In this document: piece by piece, positions 1-8,371 of the stretch
How positions within the stretch are numbered: the stretch's first letter is position 1
Layout: each line of letters opens with the position of its first letter
DNA from: Photobacterium kagoshimensis
Lineage (GTDB): Bacteria; Pseudomonadota; Gammaproteobacteria; Enterobacterales; Vibrionaceae
Length of the DNA: 64,000 nt
Assembly: GCF_050337045.1 (NCBI RefSeq)
Contig: NZ_JAKJSO010000009.1
Span: 310,001-374,000, forward strand
Reading direction: 5' to 3'
Made by a program: the position numbers and the translations under genes
The notes under the pieces: model-generated
What the model saw: the letters and a program-made list of their open reading frames with translations, nothing else
Told to the model about the DNA's origin: nothing
Databases searched by the model: none

Positions 1-774
1 CAGTGCTTTAGCTGATGGGAAAAAGTAGACATTATGCATTTGTGCGTAACGGTGAGTCGGGACTAATACTGTGTTTTCATCACCTTCGATCACCAAAGTC
101 TCAAGAATCACTTCACCATCTTTACGAAGTTGATTTTTTAACTGCATGATATGGTCTAGTGGTGAGCGGCGGTGATAAAGCACCCCCATGCTAAATACGG
201 TGTCGAATGCTTTCAGTTCAGGTAGTTCTTCAATACCAAGAGGAAGTAAGAATGCGCGCTCATCGTTGCCCATTAGGCGGCGAATAGCTTCGAACTGTAC
301 TAAAAATAGGTTTGATGGGTCGATACCAACGGTGAGTTTTGCACCTTCACCTAGCATGCGCCACATGTGGTAGCCATTACCACAGCCAACATCTAGAACG
401 GTTCGGTTTTTCAGTGGTGAAATGTGTGGTAATACACGATCCCATTTCCAATCAGAGCGCCACTCAGTATCGATATCAATACCGTGCACATGGTACGGGC
501 CTTTACGCCACGGGTGAAGCAAACGTAGTAGGCTTTCTAAGCGCTTTTGTTCGCCATCCGCAATACCGTCTTCATAAGAAACACTGACGGCGTTCTTAAT
601 ATCTATGGTATCGGGTTTATCGGTCGGGAATTTTTGCAAAGCACGTGTCCAACGACCCATATCACCGTGTTGTGCACGTTCCCATTCATCAAGTTGTTTT
701 GGCAGTGTGTTAAGCCAAGGGCGTAGCGTCTCGTGTTGTGCGATCAGCTGATAAAATTCTGAAAAACTAAACAT
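1..774 (-). CDS. cmoB: tRNA U34 carboxymethyltransferase CmoB (partial, C-terminus outside window)
   Basis: CmoB transfers a carboxymethyl group from carboxy-S-adenosylmethionine to 5-hydroxyuridine at tRNA position 34, giving cmo5U and wider wobble decoding. The frame is open from an ATG at 774 to the left edge, so 258 codons are visible of about 323 expected; only the C-terminus is missing. A class I methyltransferase core is visible, with the glycine-rich nucleotide loop LDVGCGNGYHMWRM and then GIDPSNLFLVQFEA. The N-terminal extension (FYQLIAQHETLRPWLNTLP) is typical of CmoB. It starts 15 bases after the cmoA stop, so the two very probably share a transcript and act consecutively. Family assignment is firm. 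Confidence 0.97.
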   Translation of the reverse strand, partial: MFSFSEFYQLIAQHETLRPWLNTLPKQLDEWERAQHGDMGRWTRALQKFPTDKPDTIDIKNAVSVSYEDGIADGEQKRLESLLRLLHPWRKGPYHVHGIDIDTEWRSDWKWDRVLPHISPLKNRTVLDVGCGNGYHMWRMLGEGAKLTVGIDPSNLFLVQFEAIRRLMGNDERAFLLPLGIEELPELKAFDTVFSMGVLYHRRSPLDHIMQLKNQLRKDGEVILETLVIEGDENTVLVPTHRYAQMHNVYFFPSAKAL

Positions 775-789
775 GTGTAACTTAAAACC

Positions 790-1518
790 TTATTTAATCG
801 CAAACATAGAGCCAAAGTTGAAGCACTGGAACCAGACTTCAGAGCTGCTAAAACCAATGTTTGCGAGACGTTCGCGGTGAGTATCAATACTGTCTGGGCG
901 CATCACGTTTTCAATCGCACTGCGTTTTTGGCTGATTTCCAACTCGCTGTAACCATTAGCACGTTTAAAGTCGTGGTGAAGGTCTATTAATAACTCGTTC
1001 GAACAATCGTCTTCAAAGATGTATTTTTCCGAAAGGATCAATATGCCGCCAGGACGAAGGCCTGCATAGATCTTTTCAAGTAACTGTTGGCGGTCGTGCG
1101 GTGAAAGGAACTGCAAGGTAAAGTTCAGCACTACAACAGAAGCGTCAGTGATCTCAATTTCACGGATATCGGCTTCAATCACAGTCACTGGGGTGTCTGA
1201 ACGGTATGCGTCAATATGTAAGCGGCAGCGTTCAACCATCGCAGAAGAGTTATCCACGGCAATAATGGCACAGCCTTCTTGTTGAATATGACGACGCATA
1301 GATAGGGTTGCAGCCCCTAATGAACAACCAAGGTCGTAAATATTTGAATGCGGCTTTGCAAAACGTTCAGCAAGCATGCCAATCGCCGATATGATGTTGC
1401 TGTAACCCGGTACAGAGCGTTGGATCATATCAGGGAAAACTTCAGCAACGCGGGCGTCAAATGTGAAGTCCCCCATCTTTTCAATCGGCGCTGCAAATAT
1501 ATTGTCGTGGCCAGCCAT
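790..1518 (-). CDS. cmoA: carboxy-S-adenosyl-L-methionine synthase CmoA
   Basis: CmoA converts S-adenosylmethionine and prephenate into carboxy-SAM, the donor used by CmoB next door. The 242-residue product has the methyltransferase-like loop IYDLGCSLGAATLSMRR, the AVDNSSAMVERC segment, and the conserved stretches VPGYSNIISAIGMLAERF and DFKRANGYSELEISQKR. The ATG at 1518 is chosen because the AGAGG ribosome-binding motif sits nine bases upstream and E. coli CmoA begins at the equivalent residue. A GTG two codons earlier (1524) is too close to that motif. It is first in a cmoA-cmoB unit and probably uses the promoter at 1621-1649. Confidence 0.97.
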   Translation of the reverse strand: MAGHDNIFAAPIEKMGDFTFDARVAEVFPDMIQRSVPGYSNIISAIGMLAERFAKPHSNIYDLGCSLGAATLSMRRHIQQEGCAIIAVDNSSAMVERCRLHIDAYRSDTPVTVIEADIREIEITDASVVVLNFTLQFLSPHDRQQLLEKIYAGLRPGGILILSEKYIFEDDCSNELLIDLHHDFKRANGYSELEISQKRSAIENVMRPDSIDTHRERLANIGFSSSEVWFQCFNFGSMFAIK

Positions 1519-1620
1519 TCTCACGAACCTCTTAAACTTTAGGAAATGGTATGCATAATGCAGTTAGCCTGAATATAAACAGGCACGAGGCATGATCCAT
1601 CATCCTCTAAAAAGGCGCGT

Positions 1621-1649
1621 ATTGTAGAAAAAATGCGGCCGTTTGTCTT
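1621..1649 (-). promoter_or_regulatory. putative sigma70 promoter of cmoAB
   Basis: On the minus strand AAGACA (1649-1644) is followed after 17 bases by TACAAT (1626-1621), about 100 bases before the cmoA start. Both hexamers are imperfect, but spacing and position are good. No terminator is visible between yecE and this point. Confidence 0.5.
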
Positions 1650-1736
1650 TAGGGATTTTTGGAGAGGGCAAAACCCGTGAAAGCCATAATTTAGCCGCGA
1701 ACTTCTACCAACCTGCAATATAAAGAAGGGAAGTTG

Positions 1737-2627
1737 TCAGATGAGCTTAAACTGCGGATTTGGTTCGGCTTTGGGTAGCTCAACATTGGGAAAATCTGTT
1801 TCAGCCATTTTGAGTTGAAGCTTCTTATACAGGCGAGTTGCCAGTTCGGGGGCATGATTATTATCTGGGGTATGAATAAACAGATAAGGCTGCTTCCCAT
1901 CATTTATCCATTTGGGTAATCGACATAACCAATTGGCAAAGAAAGCATCATTACTTGAATCTTCAGGGTGACCAATAAAGCGCACCATAGGCGAGTTGCT
2001 GGTGGCGATGGCATGAACGGGGACTTTGGGCTTTTTCTGATGCGCATCAATAACCGCTTCCGTGGTAGGCGGTGCGGCAAATACGGGGCGGCTATCCATA
2101 ATAATGCGATTAGCATGGTGCGCGATGAGTAACTGGTTCAGTGCTTTTTCTTCTTCTCCTTTAGTAAAAAAGGCTGGGTGGCGTACTTCAACGCCAATAG
2201 GATAATGCTTGGGTAAACGACCAAGAAAAGTCGCCAGTAGTGGTAGGTGCTGAGGCCCGAAATGCGCAGGAAGCTGAATTTTCCACAGTCCGATTTTATT
2301 TTCTAGCGGCGACATCACACTAAAGAAGTCCGTGATCAGTTGATCGCAATGTTGTAATTGGTGCTGGTGGGTAATGGTTGAGGGTAGTTTGAAGGTGAAG
2401 CGAAAATCATCGGGCGTAGCATCGTGCCACTTCTTCACTGTGGTACTTGCAGGCGTAGCATAAAAGGTCGTGTTGCCTTCAACTGTAGAGAACACTTCGG
2501 CATATCGTGCCAAGCGGTCATTATTTTTACAGCCGCTGCCATATAACGAAGACTGCCAGTGGTTATGTGACCACATGGCTAAACCTAGCCGAATAGGGAA
2601 GTGATGTTCGGTTGAAGCGGCTAACAT
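1737..2627 (-). CDS. yecE: DUF72 family protein YecE
   Basis: A 296-residue member of the DUF72/YecE family, predicted to fold as a TIM-barrel-like domain; its biochemical role is not established. Family features include the N-terminal IRLGLAMWSHNHW segment, EGNTTFYATPA, WHDATPDDFRFTFKLP, IGLWKIQLPAHFGP and YPIGVEVRHPAFF. In enterobacteria yecE also lies close to cmoAB, so synteny supports the name. The ATG at 2627 is preceded by an AAGGA ribosome-binding motif. It points the same way as cmoA, with about 220 non-coding bases between them, so co-transcription is possible but not shown. Confidence 0.9.
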   Translation of the reverse strand: MLAASTEHHFPIRLGLAMWSHNHWQSSLYGSGCKNNDRLARYAEVFSTVEGNTTFYATPASTTVKKWHDATPDDFRFTFKLPSTITHQHQLQHCDQLITDFFSVMSPLENKIGLWKIQLPAHFGPQHLPLLATFLGRLPKHYPIGVEVRHPAFFTKGEEEKALNQLLIAHHANRIIMDSRPVFAAPPTTEAVIDAHQKKPKVPVHAIATSNSPMVRFIGHPEDSSNDAFFANWLCRLPKWINDGKQPYLFIHTPDNNHAPELATRLYKKLQLKMAETDFPNVELPKAEPNPQFKLI

Positions 2628-2779
2628 ATATTTTCCTTTTTAGCTTACGTTATAGGTGAAACAGACTTTACTTGGCAATTATGGCGTGCGTCACTGCGCA
2701 CGGATTCAACAAAATGTGTGAATCTAACCAACGGAACACGTTTTGTTCGTGTTTTTTACTTGATTTCGACCGTCCTCTT

Positions 2780-2808
2780 TTCCTACATTAAAACTTTTGC
2801 TTTATAAT
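2780..2808 (+). promoter_or_regulatory. putative aspS promoter
   Basis: A perfect TATAAT lies at 2803-2808 in an AT-rich stretch, with a weak -35 candidate (TTCCTA, 2780-2785) 17 bases upstream. Transcription from about 2815 would give an mRNA leader of roughly 147 bases before the aspS ATG at 2962. Confidence 0.55.
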
Positions 2809-2862
2809 AACGCGTTATTTTTGTCTCTCGACCACACCTAATCATCAGTTTTGGATGAATTT

Positions 2863-2929
2863 TGAGCGATTTGCGGTCGGGATGAGTCAACCTGTGCAAG
2901 CGAAATAAGCCGCTTGCTAAAATCGCTCA
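2863..2929 (+). promoter_or_regulatory. structured element in the aspS mRNA leader
   Basis: Two nested perfect inverted repeats lie in the aspS leader. The outer arms are TGAGCGATTT (2863-2872) and AAATCGCTCA (2920-2929). Inside them GCAAGCG (2896-2902) pairs with CGCTTGC (2911-2917). There is no T-tract after it, so it is not a terminator, and it ends 32 bases before the aspS start codon. A role in translational or mRNA-level control of aspS is inference. Confidence 0.55.
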
Positions 2930-2961
2930 CAGGATTTAAGTAAACAGATCGGGAATTTCTT

Positions 2962-4746
2962 ATGCGCACCCAATATTGTGGTCACCTGAACAAGTCCCTA
3001 GCAGGGCAAACAGTAGAGTTATGCGGCTGGGTTAACCGTCGCCGTGATTTAGGCGGTCTAATTTTCGTTGATATGCGAGATCGTGAAGGTATTGTTCAGG
3101 TAGTCGTTGATCCGGATATGAAAGAAGTATTCGAAGTCGCGAACCAACTGCGCAACGAATTCTGTATTCGTTTTACCGGTGAAGTACGCGTTCGTCCTGA
3201 GAGCCAAGTAAATAAAGACATGGCAACAGGCGAAGTTGAAGTACTAGCAACAGGTCTTGAGATCATTAACCGTTCTGAAGCACTTCCTCTAGATTTCAAC
3301 CAAACGAACTCTGAAGAGCAACGTCTAAAGTACCGTTACATCGACCTTCGTCGTCCAGAAATGAGCGATCGCATCAAGCTGCGAGCTAAAGCGTCTAGCT
3401 TTGTTCGTCGTTTCCTAGATGACAACCTATTCCTAGATATCGAAACACCAGTACTAACAAAAGCGACGCCAGAAGGCGCACGTGATTACCTAGTACCTAG
3501 CCGTGTTCATAAAGGTAACTTCTACGCACTGCCACAATCACCACAGCTATTTAAGCAGCTGCTAATGATGTCTGGCTTTGACCGTTACTACCAAATCGTT
3601 AAATGTTTCCGTGATGAAGATTTACGTGCTGACCGTCAACCTGAATTTACTCAAATCGATATCGAAACCTCTTTCCTAACCGCACCTCAAGTGCGTGAAG
3701 TGACAGAGCGTATGATCACTGAAATGTGGAAAGAGCTACTAAACGTAGATCTTGGCGCATTCCCAATTATGCAGTTCGAAGAAGCGATGCGTCGTTTTGG
3801 TTCTGATAAGCCAGATCTACGTAACCCACTTGAGCTTGTTGATGTTGCTGACATCCTAAAAGATGTTGAATTCAAAGTATTCTCTGGCCCTGCAAACGAC
3901 GAAAAAGGCCGTGTAGCGGTTATTCGTGTACCAGGCGGTGCATCTTTGTCTCGTAAGCAAATCGACGAATACACTAAGTTCGTTGGTATCTACGGTGCGA
4001 AAGGTCTAGCATGGATGAAAGTGAACGACCGCGCAGCGGGCCTAGAAGGTGTTCAATCTCCAGTCGCTAAGTTCTTAAACGAAGACGTTGTTAACGCAAT
4101 CCTTGATCGTACAGCTGCTGAAACGGGTGATATCATCCTATTTGGTGCTGACAGCAAGCGTGTTGTAACAGAAGCTATGGGCGCACTTCGTCTTAAACTG
4201 GGTGAAGACCTTGAACTGACTGATAAGTCAGCATGGAAACCACTATGGGTTATCGACTTCCCAATGTTTGAAGAAGATGACGAAGGCAACCTGCACGCGA
4301 TGCACCACCCATTCACATCGCCACTAGGTATGACGCCAGAAGAGCTTGCGGCTAACCCTGCAACGGCGAACTCAAATGCTTACGATATGGTTATCAACGG
4401 CTACGAAGTGGGCGGTGGTTCTGTACGTATTCACAACGCAGAAATGCAATCTGCGGTATTTAGCATTCTAGGTATTGAAGCGGAAGAGCAAAAAGCGAAG
4501 TTTGGTTTCCTACTTGAAGCATTGAAGTACGGTACACCACCACATGCAGGTCTAGCATTCGGCCTTGATCGCCTAGTGATGTTGCTTTGTGGTACAGATA
4601 ACATCCGTGATGTTATTGCATTCCCTAAAACAACAGCGGCATCTTGCCTATTAACTGATGCACCAAGCCTAGCAAACCCTGCTGCGCTTGAAGAGCTATC
4701 AATTGCTGTTGCGATTGCAAAGAAAGACCAAGCTAACAACGCTTAA
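2962..4746 (+). CDS. aspS: aspartate--tRNA ligase AspS
   Basis: AspRS charges tRNA-Asp with aspartate in the cytoplasm. The 594-residue protein has the usual bacterial layout. It begins with an N-terminal OB-fold anticodon-binding domain (GWVNRRRDLGGLIFVDMRD near residue 22). The class II catalytic core has motif 2 around residue 216 (FRDEDLRADRQPEFTQID) and motif 3 around residue 534 (GLDRLVMLL). The bacteria-specific GAD insertion lies between roughly residues 290 and 420. Length and start match E. coli AspS. A strong terminator follows immediately, so aspS is probably transcribed alone. The long structured leader is unusual for this gene. Confidence 0.99.
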   Translation: MRTQYCGHLNKSLAGQTVELCGWVNRRRDLGGLIFVDMRDREGIVQVVVDPDMKEVFEVANQLRNEFCIRFTGEVRVRPESQVNKDMATGEVEVLATGLEIINRSEALPLDFNQTNSEEQRLKYRYIDLRRPEMSDRIKLRAKASSFVRRFLDDNLFLDIETPVLTKATPEGARDYLVPSRVHKGNFYALPQSPQLFKQLLMMSGFDRYYQIVKCFRDEDLRADRQPEFTQIDIETSFLTAPQVREVTERMITEMWKELLNVDLGAFPIMQFEEAMRRFGSDKPDLRNPLELVDVADILKDVEFKVFSGPANDEKGRVAVIRVPGGASLSRKQIDEYTKFVGIYGAKGLAWMKVNDRAAGLEGVQSPVAKFLNEDVVNAILDRTAAETGDIILFGADSKRVVTEAMGALRLKLGEDLELTDKSAWKPLWVIDFPMFEEDDEGNLHAMHHPFTSPLGMTPEELAANPATANSNAYDMVINGYEVGGGSVRIHNAEMQSAVFSILGIEAEEQKAKFGFLLEALKYGTPPHAGLAFGLDRLVMLLCGTDNIRDVIAFPKTTAASCLLTDAPSLANPAALEELSIAVAIAKKDQANNA

Positions 4747-4757
4747 TTGTTTTGATA

Positions 4758-4796
4758 AGCTGATCAGATCGCCCAGATCTGATCAGCTTTTTTTTT
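4758..4796 (+). terminator. aspS intrinsic terminator
   Basis: Perfect 13-bp stem (4758-4770 with 4776-4788), five-base loop, then nine T residues. Confidence 0.95.
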
Positions 4797-4869
4797 GGAA
4801 TAACGTTTTATGACGTTACCCAGAGGGAGCAAGTAGCGCTTACTCATTGGGACTAATTCGGAGTAGATC

Positions 4870-5613
4870 ATGGCTGGACACAGTAAATTCGCCAATATCA
4901 AACACCGTAAAGCGGCACAGGATGCCAAGCGCGGTAAAATCTTTACTAAGTTAATTCGTGAAATCGTCGTTGCAGCTAAAGAAGGCGGCGCAGAACCTGA
5001 AAATAATCCACGTTTACGTGCGGCTGTTGATAAAGCACTTTCAAATAATATGACACGTGACACTATTAACCGTGCAGTTAGCCGCGGTGCGGGTGGTGAA
5101 GGTGACGAAGGTGTTGAAACCGTTATTTATGAAGGCTATGGCCCTGCAGGTACTGCTGTCATGGTTGAGTGTATGACAGACAACCGTAACCGTACGGTTT
5201 CAGGTGTGCGTCATGCATTTAGCAAAGCGGGTGGTAACCTAGGGACTGACGGAAGTGTTAACTACTTGTTTGATAAAAAGGGGGTGATTTCTTACGCTCC
5301 TGGCCTAGATGAAGACACGATCATGGAAGCGGCCCTTGAAGGTGGTGCTGATGACGTTGAAACCAACGATGATGGCTCTACTGATGTGTACACCACACCG
5401 GCTGATTTTGGAACCGTGAAAGATGCATTAGATGCAGCAGGTTTTGAAGCTGCAAACGCTGAAGTAACACTTGTTCCGTCGACCAAAGCTGAGCTGGATG
5501 CAACAACAGCACCTAAGTTACTTCGCTTGATTGATGCACTCGAAGACCTTGATGATGTTCAAGAAGTTTACCATAACGGTGAAATTTCGGATGAGGTTGC
5601 AGAGCAGCTATAA
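4870..5613 (+). CDS. yebC: YebC/TACO1 family protein
   Basis: A 247-residue YebC family protein. Members have been described as DNA-binding regulators (PmpR in Pseudomonas) and, more recently, as factors that relieve ribosome stalling; which applies here cannot be told from sequence. The family signature begins at the N-terminus (MAGHSKFANIKHRKAAQDAK) and continues with VAAKEGGAEPENNPRLR and the acidic, glycine-rich YEGYGPAGTAVMVECMTDN block. It sits 22 bases upstream of ruvC, the usual gammaproteobacterial arrangement, and likely shares a transcript with it. Confidence 0.97.
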   Translation: MAGHSKFANIKHRKAAQDAKRGKIFTKLIREIVVAAKEGGAEPENNPRLRAAVDKALSNNMTRDTINRAVSRGAGGEGDEGVETVIYEGYGPAGTAVMVECMTDNRNRTVSGVRHAFSKAGGNLGTDGSVNYLFDKKGVISYAPGLDEDTIMEAALEGGADDVETNDDGSTDVYTTPADFGTVKDALDAAGFEAANAEVTLVPSTKAELDATTAPKLLRLIDALEDLDDVQEVYHNGEISDEVAEQL

Positions 5614-5635
5614 GTTGTTTGTATAAAGGCGAAAT

Positions 5636-6157
5636 ATGTCCATTATCTTGGGTATTGACCCTGGTTCTCGTATCACAGGTTATGGTGTGATACGTCAACA
5701 AGGTCGACATCTTGAATACCTTGGCAGTGGGTGCATTCGTACTTCTTCTGAGGATATTCCTGGAAGGCTAAAGCAGATATACGCAGGCGTGTCTGAAGTG
5801 ATCACTCAATTTCAGCCTGACGCCTTTGCGATTGAAGAAGTCTTCATGGGAAAAAATGCCAGCTCAGCACTTAAGCTGGGACAGGCGCGAGGCAGTGCCA
5901 TTGTGGCTGCGGTTAATGCAGATTTACCTGTGAGTGAATACGCCGCGCGATTAATTAAGCAGGCCGTTGTTGGTACTGGTGGCGCAGATAAAGCGCAAGT
6001 GCAGCACATGGTTTGCTCGGTATTGAAATTACCGGGAAAACCTCAAGCGGATGCAGCCGATGCATTGGCAGTGGCAATTTGTCATGCCCATACGCATAAA
6101 ACATTAATTGCGATGGCTGGACGTGCGAGTGGTGCCCGCCGTGGCCGTTATCGCTAA
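5636..6157 (+). CDS. ruvC: Holliday junction resolvase RuvC
   Basis: RuvC is the dimeric endonuclease that cuts Holliday junctions symmetrically after branch migration by RuvAB. The 173-residue protein keeps the four catalytic acids in the RNase H-like fold: D8 (ILGIDPGSR), E67 (FAIEEVF), and D139 and D142 (QADAADALAVA), one residue later than in E. coli. It follows yebC by 22 bases and is separated from ruvAB by a terminator and an SOS box, so ruvC is outside the SOS-controlled unit, as in E. coli. Confidence 0.99.
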   Translation: MSIILGIDPGSRITGYGVIRQQGRHLEYLGSGCIRTSSEDIPGRLKQIYAGVSEVITQFQPDAFAIEEVFMGKNASSALKLGQARGSAIVAAVNADLPVSEYAARLIKQAVVGTGGADKAQVQHMVCSVLKLPGKPQADAADALAVAICHAHTHKTLIAMAGRASGARRGRYR

Positions 6158-6175
6158 GCCGTTATATTTAGGAAA

Positions 6176-6197
6176 AGCAGCCGAGGCTGCTTTTTTT
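6176..6197 (+). terminator. yebC-ruvC intrinsic terminator
   Basis: Six-bp stem AGCAGC/GCTGCT around a CGAG tetraloop, followed by seven T residues. Confidence 0.85.
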
Positions 6198-6230
6198 GTG
6201 CCTGCAACCTATTTCAATCCGTATAAATAG

Positions 6231-6246
6231 CTGGATGTCCATCCAG
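6231..6246 (+). promoter_or_regulatory. LexA (SOS) box of ruvAB
   Basis: CTGGATGTCCATCCAG is a perfect CTG-N10-CAG palindrome, nearly identical to the known E. coli ruvA LexA site, placed 50 bases before the ruvA start. It implies repression by LexA and induction by DNA damage. Confidence 0.92.
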
Positions 6247-6296
6247 TATTTGACTATCCTAGTGCCAATTATTGATTCAAAGATAGAGATGAAGCT

Positions 6297-6917
6297 GTGA
6301 TTGGTCGTCTACGTGGAACCGTACTTGAAAAACAACCGCCTGAAGTCTTACTTGAAGTAAGTGGTGGTGTGGGCTATGAAATTCAAATGCCAATGAGCTG
6401 TTTTTATGAGCTGCCAGAAGTCGGCCAAGAAGCGGTTATCTTTACGCATTTTGTTGTACGTGAAGATGCACAATTACTGTATGGCTTTAATAAAAAGAGC
6501 GAACGTGAATTGTTCCGCGAAGTGATTAAAGCTAATGGCGTTGGCCCTAAACTGGGTCTTGCTATTCTCTCTGCGATGACAGCAAGTCAATTTGTATTGA
6601 GTGTTGAAAACGAAGATGTCACAACCCTGGTGAAAATCCCTGGTGTTGGTAAAAAAACTGCAGAACGTTTAGTGATTGAAATGCGAGATCGCTTGAAAGG
6701 GTGGGGTGAAGGTGATCTCTTTACGCCAGCACAAGATACAGCAGCGTCACAAGCGATCGCGGCACAATCATCAGCACGTGCTGAAGATGAAGCAGTAAGT
6801 GCGTTAGTTGCGCTTGGTTACAAACCACAGCAAGCATCGAAAGTGGTATCACAAGTTGCTCAACCAGAGATGACAAGTGAAGCGATTATTCGTGATGCAC
6901 TGCGTTCTATGGTTTAA
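6297..6917 (+). CDS. ruvA: Holliday junction branch migration protein RuvA
   Basis: RuvA forms tetramers that bind four-way junctions and load RuvB. The 206-residue protein has the N-terminal OB-fold (MIGRLRGTVLEKQPPEVLLE), two helix-hairpin-helix motifs (VGPKLGLAILS and IPGVGKKTAERLVIEM), and the flexible C-terminal RuvB-binding domain (EDEAVSALVALGYKPQQA). The start is GTG at 6297, matching the E. coli N-terminus MIGRLRG. A three-codon ORF, ATG AAG CTG TGA, at 6289-6300 ends within this start. ruvB follows after 19 bases; the pair is under the LexA box upstream. Confidence 0.98.
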   Translation: MIGRLRGTVLEKQPPEVLLEVSGGVGYEIQMPMSCFYELPEVGQEAVIFTHFVVREDAQLLYGFNKKSERELFREVIKANGVGPKLGLAILSAMTASQFVLSVENEDVTTLVKIPGVGKKTAERLVIEMRDRLKGWGEGDLFTPAQDTAASQAIAAQSSARAEDEAVSALVALGYKPQQASKVVSQVAQPEMTSEAIIRDALRSMV

Positions 6918-6936
6918 GAAAGGTTATAGCTAAATA

Positions 6937-7950
6937 ATGATTGAAGCAGATCGCCTTATCTCGAATAACTTTGAACCATCCCGTGATGAAGATGTGATAG
7001 ACAGAGCTATTCGCCCTAAATTGCTGCAAGACTACCAAGGCCAAGATCATGTTCGTGGCCAAATGGAAATATTCATCAAAGCGGCGCAGCTTCGTCATGA
7101 AGCACTGGATCACTTATTGATCTTTGGCCCTCCGGGTTTAGGTAAAACAACGCTAGCCAATATTGTCGCGAATGAAATGGGTGTCAGCATTCGTACAACG
7201 TCAGGACCTGTGCTTGAGAAAGCCGGTGATCTTGCGGCATTGCTGACGAACCTTGAAGAAAACGATGTGTTGTTTATCGATGAAATCCACCGTTTAAGCC
7301 CTCAAGTCGAAGAGGTGCTCTACCCAGCGATGGAAGACTATCAGTTGGACATCATGATCGGGGAAGGACCTGCTGCTCGCTCAATTAAGATCGACTTGCC
7401 ACCATTTACCCTAATCGGCGCAACAACGCGTGCAGGTTCTCTAACTTCACCACTGCGTGACCGCTTTGGTATTACCCAGCGTTTAGAGTATTACAAAGTT
7501 GAAGATCTGAAAGACATTGTAAAACGCAGTGCTAATTGCCTTGAACTTTCGATGGAAGAAGAAGGGGCGATGGAAGTCGCTGTCCGTGCGCGTGGTACGC
7601 CGCGTATTGCCAATCGCTTACTACGCCGTGTCCGAGATTATGCTGAAGTGATGGCTGATGGCCATATCTGCCCAGATGTGGCGGCGAAAGCGCTTGATAT
7701 GCTAGATGTCGACAGCAGTGGCTTTGATTATATGGACCGTAAGTTATTAATGGCCATTATTGATAAGTTCATGGGTGGGCCTGTTGGGCTTGATAACTTA
7801 GCAGCAGCGATTGGTGAAGAGAAAGACACGATTGAAGATGTGTTAGAACCTTACCTGATTCAGCAAGGGTATTTGCAGCGTACACCGAGAGGGCGAATTG
7901 CCACTCATCGTGCATATTTACACTTTGGTTTAGATTTACCTGAAAGTTAA
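6937..7950 (+). CDS. ruvB: Holliday junction branch migration ATPase RuvB
   Basis: RuvB is the hexameric AAA+ motor that drives branch migration with RuvA. The 337-residue protein has Walker A (GPPGLGKTT, about residue 64), Walker B (VLFIDEIHRL), sensor 1 (IGATTRAGSLTSPLRDRFG) and a C-terminal winged-helix domain ending in TPRGRIATHRAY. Size and motifs are canonical. It is the second gene of the SOS-regulated ruvAB unit and is followed by a strong terminator. Confidence 0.99.
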   Translation: MIEADRLISNNFEPSRDEDVIDRAIRPKLLQDYQGQDHVRGQMEIFIKAAQLRHEALDHLLIFGPPGLGKTTLANIVANEMGVSIRTTSGPVLEKAGDLAALLTNLEENDVLFIDEIHRLSPQVEEVLYPAMEDYQLDIMIGEGPAARSIKIDLPPFTLIGATTRAGSLTSPLRDRFGITQRLEYYKVEDLKDIVKRSANCLELSMEEEGAMEVAVRARGTPRIANRLLRRVRDYAEVMADGHICPDVAAKALDMLDVDSSGFDYMDRKLLMAIIDKFMGGPVGLDNLAAAIGEEKDTIEDVLEPYLIQQGYLQRTPRGRIATHRAYLHFGLDLPES

Positions 7951-8020
7951 TGCAATAAGAGTGTGAGCGATAAACCGCAATATCACATGTATTCGCGGAG
8001 TAACGCGTAAATTAAATGTA

Positions 8021-8053
8021 AAAAAGCGAGGCTAATTAGCCTCGCTTTTTTTT
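8021..8053. terminator. bidirectional terminator after ruvB
   Basis: AAAAAGCGAGGC (8021-8032) pairs perfectly with GCCTCGCTTTTT (8039-8050), loop TAATTA. T-tracts exist in both orientations, so it can end ruvAB on the plus strand and any leftward transcript from the region beyond. Confidence 0.92.
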
Positions 8054-8061
8054 ATCACTCA

Positions 8062-8365
8062 ATAAAAACGACCAAAGTAGCCGTTGATCATAGTGCTATA
8101 AACAGGTTTCTATTTACATCTTTATGACAATATCACCAATTGCTATGGCAGCAATATAAAAAAAGCTGCAATTGTGACGCATTAAAAACGTGTTTTAGTA
8201 AGCGCGTTTATACAGTTCAGAGAAACTTGGTTGGTATAAAGCGATAATTTTTTCAAAAATACGTGTCATAACGACAACCTCAATCAAGTTAAGAGCAAAG
8301 CTGTAATCTCGCGTTTATTCAGCCAAACACATATTTTACAGCGTGGGGTGTTTATCAATCTTCTG
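8062..8365 (-). ncRNA. candidate small transcript with a short ORF, possibly a dual-function RNA
   Basis: A leftward transcript of about 300 bases is proposed from sequence signals only. The promoter has TATAAT at 8377-8372 with a CRP-like palindrome centred where a class II site belongs. A 24-codon ORF with a good ribosome-binding motif follows. The end is either a weak hairpin (8067-8072 with 8080-8085, then a T-rich run down to 8061) or the strong bidirectional terminator at 8021-8053. The layout resembles RNAs that act both as regulator and as small mRNA (SgrS/SgrT in enterics, VcdRP in Vibrio cholerae), but identity to either was not established. It could also be just a short mRNA. Confidence 0.4.
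8195..8269 (-). CDS. candidate 24-residue small protein
   Basis: The ORF encodes a 24-residue basic, aromatic-rich peptide starting MTRIFEKIIALYQ and ending FSELYKRAY. The ATG at 8269 has a GAGG motif eight bases upstream, and there is a plausible promoter about 95 bases further up. The first half could form an amphipathic helix. No other gene occupies this strand between ruvB and cydA. Function is unknown. Short ORFs arise by chance, so the case rests on the coincidence of ribosome-binding site, promoter and terminator. Confidence 0.45.
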   Translation of the reverse strand: MTRIFEKIIALYQPSFSELYKRAY

Positions 8366-8371
8366 ACGCTG

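Noticed and set aside
5513..5710. Antisense ORFs over yebC, ruvC and other housekeeping genes
   Set aside because: Shadows of well-established genes in other frames.
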